Below are positions 11,493 to 21,123 of a stretch of DNA of 64,000 nt, in pieces. The stretch comes from Ryuthela nishihirai (taxonomy: Eukaryota > Arthropoda > Arachnida > Araneae > Heptathelidae). A program made the translations under genes and the position numbers. The stretch covers positions 62,941,817-63,005,816 of the forward strand of contig JAWZYU010000030.1 of NCBI GenBank assembly GCA_038380435.1, read 5' to 3'. Position 1 is the stretch's first letter. The number at the start of each line of letters is the position of its first letter. The notes under the pieces are model-generated. The model was not told the DNA's origin. It ran no database searches and saw nothing but the letters and a program-made list of their open reading frames with translations.

Positions 11493-12372
11493 CAATAAAT
11501 ACCCCCCTCAAGCAGCTGCTTGCCACAGAGGTCTGACAGGAGCCTGCCAGTTTATATGCCATAGTAGAAGGTCTGAGAGGATGGCAGGACCTCAGCAGAA
11601 AAACGACACATACAGTCGCTCAAAAAAATATCCGAACACTATGGTTGATTACAAAATTCAGAAAAAATATCTGGAGCGTGTATAGCAACTGTACAGGCTC
11701 CAGTTACCGTTCACAGCAAACTGGGGGCGTGTGCAGTTACTGCACACGCTCCAGTTTGCTGTGAACGGTAACTGCACACGCTCAATATTTCCGTGAGTGA
11801 GCCCACACGATCCAGGTCTTTGTGAGCTCACACGATCCAATGTGCTGTGAACATTAACCGCAACCGCTCCAGTTTGCTGTTAACGGTAACTGCACACGCT
11901 CAATATTTCCGTGAGTGAGCCCACACGATCCAGGTTTTTGTGAGCTCACACGATCCAATGTGCTGTAGTAGAAGGTCTGAGAGGATGGCAGGACCTCAGC
12001 AGAAAAACGACACATACAGTCGCTCAAAAAAATATCCGAACACTATGGTTGATTACAGAATTCAGAAAAAATATCTGGAGCGTGTACAGCAACTGTACGC
12101 GCTCCAGTTACCGTTCACAGCAAACTGGGGCGTGTGCAGTTACTGCACACGCTCCAGTTTGCTGTGAACGGTAACTGCACACGCTCAATATTTCTGTGAG
12201 TGGGCCCACACGATCCAGGTTTTTGTGAGCTCACACGATCCAATGTGCTGTAGTAGAAGGTCTGAGAGGATGGCAGGACCTCAGCAGAAAAACGACACAA
12301 ACGCCCATGCCTTATCCGGGGCTCGAACCCAGGTCCCTTTGATCAATAGCCAAGCGCGCTAACCACTCGGAA
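11493..12372 (-). mobile_element. SINE-B interrupted by MITE-T copy 4 and tandemly duplicated
   Basis: A minus-oriented SINE-B (tail from 11493) is entered by a MITE at 11611 (TACAGTCGCTC). The MITE runs through one to two 118-bp units and fuses to SINE-B sequence (TAGTAGAAGGTCTGAGAGG) at about 11966. SINE-B then leads into a second MITE start at 12015, which fuses to SINE-B again at about 12251. The SINE continues to its head at 12372. No right MITE terminus is present. The simplest reading is a MITE insertion, loss of its right end, then tandem duplication of the SINE/MITE segment. Confidence 0.8.
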
Positions 12373-12830
12373 AGGGGATGGCCTTGATACAAAACAACCG
12401 TCGAATTGTAATTTACTTCAGAAGGGATCTTAAACCCAATAAAACTAAAAATTCTTTTTCAAAATTTCAACGTACTTTTAAGATAATCTACAAGGATCAA
12501 CAATATGTAAGCAAATTCTCTCTTGAGTTACGACATCCCCTCAAGACAGATGAAAAAAAGAGAAAAAAATATTGGCCAAAATTCCCTCCAGAGATGTTTT
12601 AAATCAAACGAAATAAAAAACATCCTCTCCGAAATAACATTTAAAAAAACAAACTTTGATCGAATAAACTGTAAAAAAAAGTTTATCTCCAAATTTTTAG
12701 CTTCCTTTCCGGAAATATGTTAAACCCAAAAGCTGCAAAAAAAATTCTCTCCCAAAACAAAATAGATATATTTTTCAAGACAGACCTTAAACCCAACAAC
12801 TTGGCATCCGCCATTTTCGCGAGTTCATCC
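12373..12830. other. Unassigned AT-rich DNA upstream of the candidate promoter
   Basis: A- and T-rich with poly-A stretches and loose recurrences of CTTAAACCCAA (12430, 12788). No domain in any frame. Confidence 0.45.
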
Positions 12831-12959
12831 CTACTGCTTGCGTGCATATGTCCATGTGCACATCCATCTAGTGTTCCTGCAAGGGAGGGAGGAGGGAACA
12901 GTTGGAATGAGAAACCTCATCCTTGCAGAGATGTGCATCTTGATTGTCCTCATCTTCCC

Positions 12960-13369
12960 CATTCTTCTTCACTTGATCCGTTTCTCGCATTCCATCCTCC
13001 TCTTCCTCCTCTCACACCGTCCCAGCTTCCTTCGATGCCCTCTGACCCCCACGAAGGCATCACAGATGTCCTCCCGTGATCCTCATCCTTCGGATCGCAG
13101 GAGGCTGCATGAGCGAGCGCTGTGGTTGCAGCCTCAGCTGCTCGCTTCCCAGCCCGGCGATCGCCGCGCCGCCACGCCGACTCGAAAGGTTTGCTTTTGC
13201 AGCCGCCTCGAGCTCCTCGCTCAGCCTGGGAGAGAGACTCCGTGGAGTAGTCGACGAGCGGAATACGTCATCGTCTGTGTGTGTTTTGTGTGTGTGTCCT
13301 TGTGTATGTGTGTGCGCGCTGCTGTACCACCTCCTCATCCGCTGACAGGGGTTGAGGATCCGTGAGGGG
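12960..13369 (+). promoter_or_regulatory. CpG-rich promoter/5' UTR candidate
   Basis: GC and CpG content rises sharply against the flanks (GGCGATCGCCGCGCCGCCAC near 13154), followed by a GT-rich stretch (13266-13313). An in-frame TGA at 13343 closes the frame ahead of the ATG at 13370. This looks like a promoter and 5' UTR for the exon that follows. No TATA box was recognised. Transcript ends cannot be placed from sequence alone. Confidence 0.4.
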
Positions 13370-13418
13370 ATGATATCCAGGGTGCTCCCGGTGGCCATGC
13401 TGCTCGCCCTAGCCACAG
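13370..13418 (+). CDS. First coding exon encoding a signal peptide, gene unidentified
   Basis: An ATG at 13370 opens MISRVLPVAMLLALATG, a compact signal-peptide-like start: one arginine, then a hydrophobic run ending in small residues. It is cut by a strong splice donor, CACAG followed by GTAGGT at 13419. The exon is 49 nt and leaves phase 1. The in-frame upstream stop at 13343 and the G at position -3 support this start. The protein would be secreted or a type I membrane protein. No second exon could be recognised downstream, so the gene probably has large introns and continues beyond what can be seen. Chance agreement of start, hydrophobic run and donor is possible but unlikely in this CpG-rich setting. 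Confidence 0.5.
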
Positions 13419-14159
13419 GTAGGTGGATCCGCTCTCTCTTCCTCCATGCGTGGGTAGGACTCTCTTGGTCCTCGGTTAGGGGAGGTATGGCGGGCGACAG
13501 GTAGAGAGAGCGACGTGGACGCCCTCTCCAGTGAAGAGCTCTCGCGAAAACAGATAAGATGCAATTCGCTCTCTTTGTCTTTCCTCTTAGGTCGGTTCTA
13601 ATTAAGTGCGTTGATCTCAAGCCTCTCTTTCATCTCCCCGCTACCTAGGAGGATGGAGAATCTTCATCCGAGGGGTTAAAACTTCGCCATCGACCGCCGA
13701 TGGGAAACTCCAGCGTATGCAGCGGCGAATGCGGTGGCAACATGTCTGCTGAGGGCAGCCTCCTTACCTGTGGATCCTCAGAGGAGAAAGGAACGCCGAT
13801 GAACGCATCTTCTCTAAGAAATGTTTCACTGAAGCTGCCGGAGCAAAAGTGCAGATGGAGTATCGTGGATCTTCTTCTTTTCTCTCTGTAGCAGAGAGGA
13901 AACTGATCTCGTGAGTCTCGAGGAGCAATTCCTTCGCGATGATCTGTGCAAACAGTTTCAGCCAGAAGCAGATCGCGTTCGTTGGGTTAAAAATCTTTTC
14001 CAGCAAAAAAATATTTCTAAAAAGCGTTTTTGTTTCCATACACCCAAATAGAGAAAAGCGCTTAGAAATTTAGTTTTTATTGTTGGAGTAATCTTCTCAA
14101 ATACTCGATTTTCCAGATTTTTTTTTTCTTTTTAGCTCAGTGGCGACTGCAATTCCGCG
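13419..14159 (+). other. Presumed first intron, proximal part
   Basis: Follows the GTAGGT donor. No other feature recognised. Composition falls back to AT-rich by about 14000. Confidence 0.35.
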
Positions 14160-14714
14160 TACAGTCGATCAAAAAAAATATCCGAACACTATGGTTGATT
14201 ACAGAATTCAGGAAAAATATCTGGGAACAATTTTTTTTTAGGAATTAGTGACCTGGCAACCTTTGTGTCACGTGATTACAGAATTCAGGAAAAATATCTG
14301 GAGCGTGTACAGCAACTGCACACGCTCAATATTTCCGTGAGTGAGCCCACATGATCCAGGTCTTTGTGAACTCACAAGATCCAATGTGCTGTGAACATTA
14401 ACCGCAACCGCTCCAGTTTGCTGTGAACGGTAACTGCACACGCTCAATATTTCCGTGAGTGGGCCCACACTATCCAGGTCTTTGTGAGCTCACAAGATCC
14501 AATGTGCTGTGAATATTAACCGCAACCGCTCCAGTTTGCCGTGAACGGTAACTGCACATGCTCCATATTCATCGCATTATATATTCATACGCATTATATA
14601 TATTAAAAAAAAGTATCCGAACACCATGGTTGATCACAGAATTCAGCAAAAATATCTGGCAACGATTTTTTTAGAAACTAGTGATCTGGCAACCTTCGTG
14701 TCACGTGACACGAA
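14160..14714 (+). mobile_element. MITE-T copy 5, right end lost
   Basis: Begins TACAGTCGATCAAAAAAAAT and carries two 118-bp units in the minus sense (Cs of ACGCTCAATATTTCCGTGAG at 14323 and 14441). After the AT-rich joint it enters the inner hairpin and stops at TCACGTGACACGAA, exactly at the hairpin centre. Confidence 0.85.
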
Positions 14715-15245
14715 TTATATAATAAATACACATTTCGAAATGTGCTTACATCATTTATCTATCTGGAATTTGCAGTCCCAAATCCATTTCCAAAGCTTTC
14801 TCTCTAAGGATTCTCCTCTTCCTTCCAAATCTCGTTTGCATTACTTATCTATCAAGAACCTGTTACTTCCAAAAGCCACTTACTGCTTTTTGATCAGGAA
14901 GTCTTACTTTTAGTGCTTTTTTACATGACTTAAGTATGAGCCTTTGCAGCAGGAGATTGCACTCTTTTAAATGATGTTCACCTTATCTAGGAATGCTGTG
15001 AGTGGACACGAACAGGATCCTCTCCACTTTTCACACGCCCATGTATAGACAATTACTCTACTGAAAATGATTTCATATTAGGAATTTTTAGATATAGATT
15101 TTTAAGCAGAAAAACTTTGGATATGTTTTATAGGTTCACGTGATTTCGATGTTTTTATCTGAAGAACATCTGAAAATGCATAATTCTGTGTCCAATTTCA
15201 CATTACAATTAGATTCCATGGCTCAGAGCAAGACTATTCTTGAGA
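14715..15245. other. Unassigned AT-rich DNA
   Basis: No gene or repeat recognised. Confidence 0.5.
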
Positions 15246-15453
15246 ATAAAATAAAATAAAAATAAATACCCCCTCAAGCAGCTGCTTGCCACAGAGGTCT
15301 GACAGGAGCCTGTCAGTTCATATTCCATAGTAGAAGGTCTGAGAGGATGGCAGGACCTCAGCAGAAAAACAACACAAACGTCCATGCCTTATCCGGGGCT
15401 CGAACCCAGGTCCATTAGTTCAGTAGCCAAGCGCGCTAACCACTCGGCCACGT
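15246..15453 (-). mobile_element. SINE-B copy
   Basis: Full-length minus copy: tail AATAAAATAAAAATAAATAC at the left, body CCCTCAAGCAGCTGCTTGCC, B-box complement GGGGCTCGAACCCAGG and A-box complement GCGCTAACCACTCGGCCA at the right. Confidence 0.85.
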
Positions 15454-16069
15454 GCCTCCACAAAATATTTCACTTCAATGGAAAAAATTGTATGGCTAGA
15501 GGGCCGAGCGCGGGAGAATTGTCCCTTTTGCCCCCCCCCCCCCTTTGTATCAATCTTCGGCTGCAGCAGTGCACTTAAAATAAAAAAAAAACAACAAACA
15601 AACGACGAATCACGTGCACACTTTGAGTTCGTACCTCACCGCACGTGCAACGAATATAGCACGCACTGGAAGAATTACACTATGAAAAGTTTAAAAATGT
15701 GAACAAAATAGAATGTAAAGATTCACGAATGCAATTTGAAATCAATCGCAATGCTAGAACACCACAAGGCAATATAGGAGCAGAAGAGATGATGAGGATG
15801 ACGTGTGCATCTCTTTGCATCACTTCACACACAGGAAGGAAACATTCCTGTGGGAAATTGGAGCTAGGCTTTAATTCCCAACAGATGTAGGCATGAAAAG
15901 GATGTCGAGCACACATTGAGAATGCCTCCTCCCCCCCCCCCCCTCCGCTGTTCTTAGAAACGGAAACAAAACACGAAGCAGCGACGATGACTTTTCATCA
16001 TCCAGATTCTGGTCTCAAATGGAAACACAAATATTTGGGGGGGGGGGGGAAAGGATCAAATCCATCTGG
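15454..16069. other. Unassigned, with homopolymer runs
   Basis: C runs at 15530-15542 and near 15930-15943, and a G run at 16037-16049. No coding signal. Confidence 0.5.
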
Positions 16070-16920
16070 TACAGTCGTTCAAAAAAGTATCCGAACACTA
16101 TGGTTGATTGCAGAATTCAGAAAAAATATGTGGCCACGATTTTTTTAGAAACTGGTGATCTGGCAACCTTCGTGTCACGTGACACGAAGGTTGCCAGATC
16201 ACTAATTTCTAAAAAAAAATCGTTGCCAGATATTTTTCCTGAATTCTGTAATCAACCATGGTGTTCGGATACTTTTTTAATATATATAATGCGTATGAAT
16301 ATATAATGCAATGACTATGGAGCGTGTGCAGTTACCGTTCACGGCAAACTGGAGCGGTTGCGGTTAATGTTCACAGCACATTGGATCGTGTGAGCTCACA
16401 AAGACCTAGATCGTGTGGGCTCAGTCACGGAAGTATTGAGCGTGTGCAGTTACTGTTAACAGCAAACTGGAGCGGTTGCGGTTAATGTTCACAGCACATT
16501 GGATCGTGTGAGCTCACAAAGACCTAGATCGTGTGGGCTCACTCACGGAAATATTGAGCGTGTGCAGTTACCGTTAACAGCAAACTGGAGCGGTTGCGGT
16601 TAATGTTCACAGCACATTGGATCGTGTGAGCTCACGAAGACCTAGATCGTGTGGGCTCACTCACGGAAATATTGAGCGTGTGCAATTACCGTTCACAGCA
16701 AACTGAAGCGTGTGCAGTAACTGCACATGCTCCGGTTTGCTGTGAACGGTAATTGGAGCGTGTACAGCAACTGTACACGCTCCAGATATTTTTTCCTGAA
16801 TTCTGTAATCACGTGACACAAGGTTGCCAGATCACTAATTTCTAAAAAAAACGTGGCCAGATATTTTTTCTGAATTCTGCAATCAACCATAGTGTTCGGA
16901 TACTTTTTTGAGCGACTGTA
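16070..16920 (+). mobile_element. MITE-T copy 6, both termini present
   Basis: Starts TACAGTCGTTCAAAAAAGTA and ends TTTTTTGAGCGACTGTA, inverted to each other and flanked by TA. Inside: hairpin block with CACGTG (16170-16180), AT-rich joint (16277-16310), three 118-bp units (16320-16690), the hairpin GTGTGCAGTAACTGCACATG, then the right arm. It encodes no transposase and so must be mobilised in trans. Confidence 0.9.
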
Positions 16921-17360
16921 CACCCAATCAGCATTTCTACAATATCGCTTAAAAAATAAAGAAGCAAATAATATGAATTATGATGATTCATATATGAATT
17001 CGGATCGAATAGAATCCTAAACGTCATACAAATATATTTCATATATGAAAAGGAAGGGGTGTTATTCATATTATGAGATCAAATATGGAGAGCAGTCCTC
17101 CAATTGGATGTTTACCAGACCACTCATAGAAATAGAACACCAGCATAGGAAGTGACGAATCACATTCGTACTTTGAATATATGATTCAACACGACACACC
17201 CATTCTGGGCGTGTCGTGTCCTGGAGGGGACAACACCCCTTCGTAAAACGCGGTCATCTCGAACCCGTCTACTTGTCTACGGAATCTCTAACCTGTGTAC
17301 CTGCTTTGAAATCCAAAACAGTTGTGTCTTTGTATAATTACAGTTTAGCCTTATAATATA
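16921..17360. other. Unassigned
   Basis: Contains a locally repeated GGGCGTGTCGTGTC-type stretch at 17200-17225 but no recognised gene. Confidence 0.45.
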
Positions 17361-17422
17361 CACAGTCGTTTCAGAATAATATGACCACTGGTAGATGTTC
17401 ATATTATTCTGATACGACTGTG
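17361..17422. mobile_element. 62-bp hairpin MITE, Tc1/mariner-type
   Basis: Almost the whole segment is two inverted arms. The left arm CACAGTCGTTTCAGAATAAT is mirrored by the right arm ATTATTCTGATACGACTGTG with one mismatch, around a short loop. TA dinucleotides flank both ends (17359-17360 and 17423-17424). The CACAGTCG start resembles mariner termini but differs from MITE-T. Confidence 0.7.
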
Positions 17423-17922
17423 TATGTGCGACACTAAAAATTGATTTAAAAGCCAACTGTAAAATCTCATTCCAAATAGAAAGCGTCATTTCAACCTTTC
17501 TTGTTCGGTGGAGTATTCTAGCAATTGGGAAATGTTACTGAAATCGCATTCTGAAATCTCCCCCCGGAACTAAATTCCCGGGGACCCTCCCTCCACTCGA
17601 GGCTAATTCCCGAACCCTTCCGTAAATGAAATTCTCTGAACTCCATCTCCCTCCTGAACTCAATACTGGGTTCATAATGAGAGATAAGAAGCATCTTAAG
17701 ATTATTTGCTCCCACAATTGCGAAGAGGAAGATCTGATGGATTAATCGGATGCAGACGTACTCACACGGCGAAATGCACCTCGAATCCATGAAAGACATG
17801 CAGGCTTCGAAACAGGAAGTAATCCATCACGTGTGCAATTTGTGAGTGGAAGTGATGCCACGTGGAGCACACATACTCTCAAAACAAGGCAATTCGTCTG
17901 AAACGGAAACTGAGCATCTTAT
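17423..17922. other. Unassigned
   Basis: No repeat. A minus-strand open frame of 93 codons (17518-17799) has no recognisable motif. Confidence 0.45.
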
Positions 17923-18402
17923 CTCTTTGAAATGGAACAAAGGGAAAACCAAAAGGGATCTCTCTGAAATGGAACAAAGGGAAAACCAAAAGGGATCTCT
18001 CTGAAATGACACAAAGGGAAAACCAAAACGGATCTCTCTGAAATGGAACAAAGGGAAAACCAAAAGGGATCTCTCTGAAATGAAACAAAGGTTAAAACCA
18101 AAAGGGATCTCTCTGAAATGGAAAAAAGGGAAAACCAAAAGGGATCTCTCTGAAATGAAACATAGGGAAAACCAAAAGGGATCTCTGTGAAATGCAAAAA
18201 AGGAAAACCAAAAGGGATCTCTCTGAAATGGAACAAAGGGAAAACCAAAAGAGATCTCTCTGAAATGGAACAAAGGGAAAACCAAAAGGGATCTCTCTGA
18301 AATGAAACAAAGGGAAAACCAAAAGGGATCTCTCTGAAATGAAACAAAGGGAAAACCAAAAGGGATCTGTCTGAAATGGAACAAAGGGAAAACCAAAAGG
18401 GC
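17923..18402 (+). repeat. 37-bp minisatellite, about 13 copies
   Basis: Units contain GGAACAAAGGGAAAACCAAA and GGGATCTCTCTGAAAT at 37-bp spacing. The plus strand is about 70 percent purine. Because 37 is not divisible by 3, the minus strand is open in several frames and yields long F/S/P-rich frames. These are artefacts of the repeat. Confidence 0.95.
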
Positions 18403-18470
18403 AACGAATTCTGAAACAGACTGATCATCTCAAGTGACGCACACAATTTACCCGAAGAAATATTATGTCA

Positions 18471-19639
18471 GTAGTTTGTTCCCAACCCAGGTCACCCCAC
18501 ATACTGTGCTTTCCCCCTATGACGTCACCGACCACGCCCACTTCATGCCACGCCCCCTATTAATATTCATAATTAATAATTAATTATTAATTAAAAAACA
18601 ATTAATCTTCCCTTTATTAAAACCCCCTTTATTAAATATTCTTCCCCCTTTATTAAAAAGCCCCTTCCTTCCCCACCCCTTAACCCGTGGCACCATCTGG
18701 TGACTATGAGGAGTACTATTCTTAGAAAAAAAACTATTTTAGCTATAATTTTCCGTTTTTTGACTTCCCCCCTTAAAAACTCCCCCCTTTTAACTACCTG
18801 GCGCCATCTAGTAACTATTAGGAGTACTATTTTTTAGAAAACACCCTATTTTAACTCTAATTTCCCCAGACTCCCCCCTCATTAAAAAATCCCCCTATCA
18901 AAAGTTCCGTCCCCCTTTATTAAAATTCCCTCCCCTTTATTAAAAACCTCCCTGGCGTCATCTAGTGTATATAATGAGTACTTGGGAAAAACCCTCGATT
19001 TTAGTCGTAATTTTCCAAGTCCAGCTAAACTTTGGGATGGCAACGATCGGATGATGCAAGCCTCAGAATAATTGCAAAACTTTGGGTGGCAACCTTGCGC
19101 AGAAAGGGATGATGCAATCCCAAAGTTTAGCTGGACTTGGAAAATTATGACTAAAATCGAGGGTTTTTCCCAAGTATTCATTATATACACTAGATGACGC
19201 CAGGGAGGGTTTTTACTAAAGGGGGAGGGAATTTTAATAAAGTGGGACGGAACTTTTTATAGGGGAATTTTTTAATGAGGGGGGGGGAGTCTGGGGAAAT
19301 TAGAGTTAAAATAGGGTTTTTTCTAAAAAATAGTACTCCTCATAGCCACTAGATGGCGCCAGGTAGTTGAAAAAAAAAGGGGGGGTTAAGGGGGAAGTCA
19401 AAAATCGGGAAATTATAGCTAAAATAGGGTTTTTTCTAAGAATTGTACTCCTCATAGTCAGCAGATGGCGCCACGGGTTAAAGGGGAAGGAAGGGGTTAA
19501 TTAATTTTTAATTAATGAATAATTAATTATTATGAATTATGAATATTAATAAGGGACGTGGCCGGAAGTGGATGTGGTCGGTGACGTCATAGGGGGGAAA
19601 CACAGTGCGTGGGGATTACCTGGGTTGGGAACAAACTAC
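18471..19639. mobile_element. FB, foldback element with 8-bp target duplication
   Basis: A 1169-bp near-complete palindrome. Its termini GTAGTTTGTTCCCAACCC and GGGTTGGGAACAAACTAC are exact inverses, and the flanks carry identical 8-bp TTATGTCA (18463-18470 and 19640-19647). The arms meet around a loop of about 78 bp (19039-19116). Each arm contains three diverged units, each with a GGCGCCATCTAGT-type core, a GAGTACT motif and a CCCTATTTTAGCTATAATTT-like run. There is no open frame for a transposase. An 8-bp duplication points to hAT-like, Merlin-like or P-like mobilisation; the superfamily is inferred only. Confidence 0.9.
18687..19474. promoter_or_regulatory. Six CTCF-like cores inside FB
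   Basis: Cores resembling the bilaterian CTCF consensus CCACTAGATGGCGCC. Left arm, minus orientation: 18687-18703, 18798-18815 and 18952-18968. Right arm, plus orientation: 19187-19204, 19345-19363 (best, GCCACTAGATGGCGCCAGG) and 19457-19474. The two sets point away from each other. Binding is inferred from motif similarity only. Confidence 0.4.
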
Positions 19640-19647
19640 TTATGTCA

Positions 19648-20247
19648 ATGGCTTGCACATACTAAATTCTAAAGTTTCCGGAATGAATTTACCGTTCATT
19701 GTCGGGTTGCTCGAGCGTTGTGACGTAATATGAACGTGTTCCAACATTCCTTACGTTGTGCTTCCTTGTGTTGGAATTGTGAAAGAACCGTGCCAGTGCT
19801 CGAACATCTTCATCGTGCTCATCCTCCTCGAGAGTCAGAAAGCGTTTCTCCGTCCCATTGCGGAAATGACTGATCGATGATTACAGCAATGGATCAATAT
19901 CCGAGGTTTGTGGCTTCATCTTGAAATCCTCTGTAAAAATCTTTTTCACAGCTGCTCTGTTTCAATTTCCTCTCTCCTCATCTGTCAAATTCTTAAACGT
20001 CTTTTGCTCAACTGAAACAAGATACGCACTCGATTCAATGAGCACCGTGAGGTTTGGGACCATCACTTCTTTCATATCCCCCCCCCCGCAGACCCCCTTT
20101 AAACAGTTTGTCGTTTTCCCACATTTCCTTCACTAGCACTTTGGTCTACCTTGCTGATATGTTGCCACTTTGTAGCGAGAGAATTATTTTTTCCCCTTTG
20201 CTTTTGAACCAGAGGAAGTAACGAAGAATGAAACGATTGAAGATTTC
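19648..20247. other. Unassigned
   Basis: Contains TGACGTAA (CREB/ATF-like) at about 19720 and a C run near 20081. No gene recognised. Confidence 0.45.
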
Positions 20248-21123
20248 CCATTCGATCCCACGAGACACGCATTACCAAGGAACACGCTGTTTGATCACCG
20301 CGAGACACACATTCCCAAAGAACATGCCATTCGATCACTATGAGACACGCATTCCCAAGGAACATTCTATTTGATCACTGCAAGACACACATTCACAAAG
20401 AACACACCATTCGATCACCGCGAGACACACATACCCAAAGAACACGTCGTTTGATCACCACGAGACACACATTCCCAAAGAACACGCCATTCGATCACTG
20501 CGAGACATGCATTCCCAAGAAACACGCATTCGATCACCGTGAGACATGCATACCCAAAGAACATGCCGTTTGATCACCACCAGACACACAATCCCAAAGA
20601 ACACGCCATTTGATCACCACGAGACACACATTCCCAAAGAACACGCCATTTGATCACCGCGAGACACGCATTACCAACGAACACGCCATTTGATCGCCAC
20701 GAGACACACATTCCCAAAGAACACGTCATTCGATCACCGCGAGACATGCATTCCCAATAAACACGCATTCGATCACCACGAGACATGCATACCCAAAGAA
20801 CACGCTGTTTGATCACCACCAGACACACATTCCCAAAGAACACGCCATTTGATCACCACGAGACACACATTCCCAAAGAACACGCCATTTGATCACCGCA
20901 AGACACGCATTACCAACGAACATGCCATTTGATCACCACGAGACACACATTCCCAAAGAACACGCCATTTGATCACCGCGAGACCCAACGAACACGCCAT
21001 TTGATCACCACGAGACACACATTTCCAAAGAACACGCCATTTGATCACCGCGAGACACGCATTACCAACGAACATGCCATTTGATCACCACGAGACACAC
21101 ATTCCCAAAGAACACGCCATTTG
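20248..21123 (+). repeat. 40-bp minisatellite, about 22 copies
   Basis: Units combine CGAGACACACATTCCCAAAG and AACACGCCATTTGATCACCA at 40-bp spacing. Alternating variant types (CGCATTACC, CATGCCG) form longer recurring blocks, and one unit is shortened near 20985. Open minus-strand frames rich in C, V, W and R are artefacts. Confidence 0.95.

Noticed and set aside
12838..13365. 175-codon plus frame ending just before the first exon
   Set aside because: It contains GT-repeat-derived V and C runs and ends at a stop directly upstream of the likely start. More likely 5' UTR and promoter.
13060..13620. 186-codon minus-strand frame over the CpG-rich region
   Set aside because: No domain, and it overlaps the signal-peptide exon antisense. 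Long open frames are expected in GC-rich DNA.
17923..18446. Long minus-strand open frames rich in F, P, S and R
   Set aside because: They come from a 37-bp unit that lacks stops in the frames used. The frames start and end with the array and have no independent coding signal.
18471..19639. Foldback as an assembly artefact of an inverted join
   Set aside because: Arms differ by many small changes, and exact 8-bp target duplications flank the ends, which an artefact would not make.
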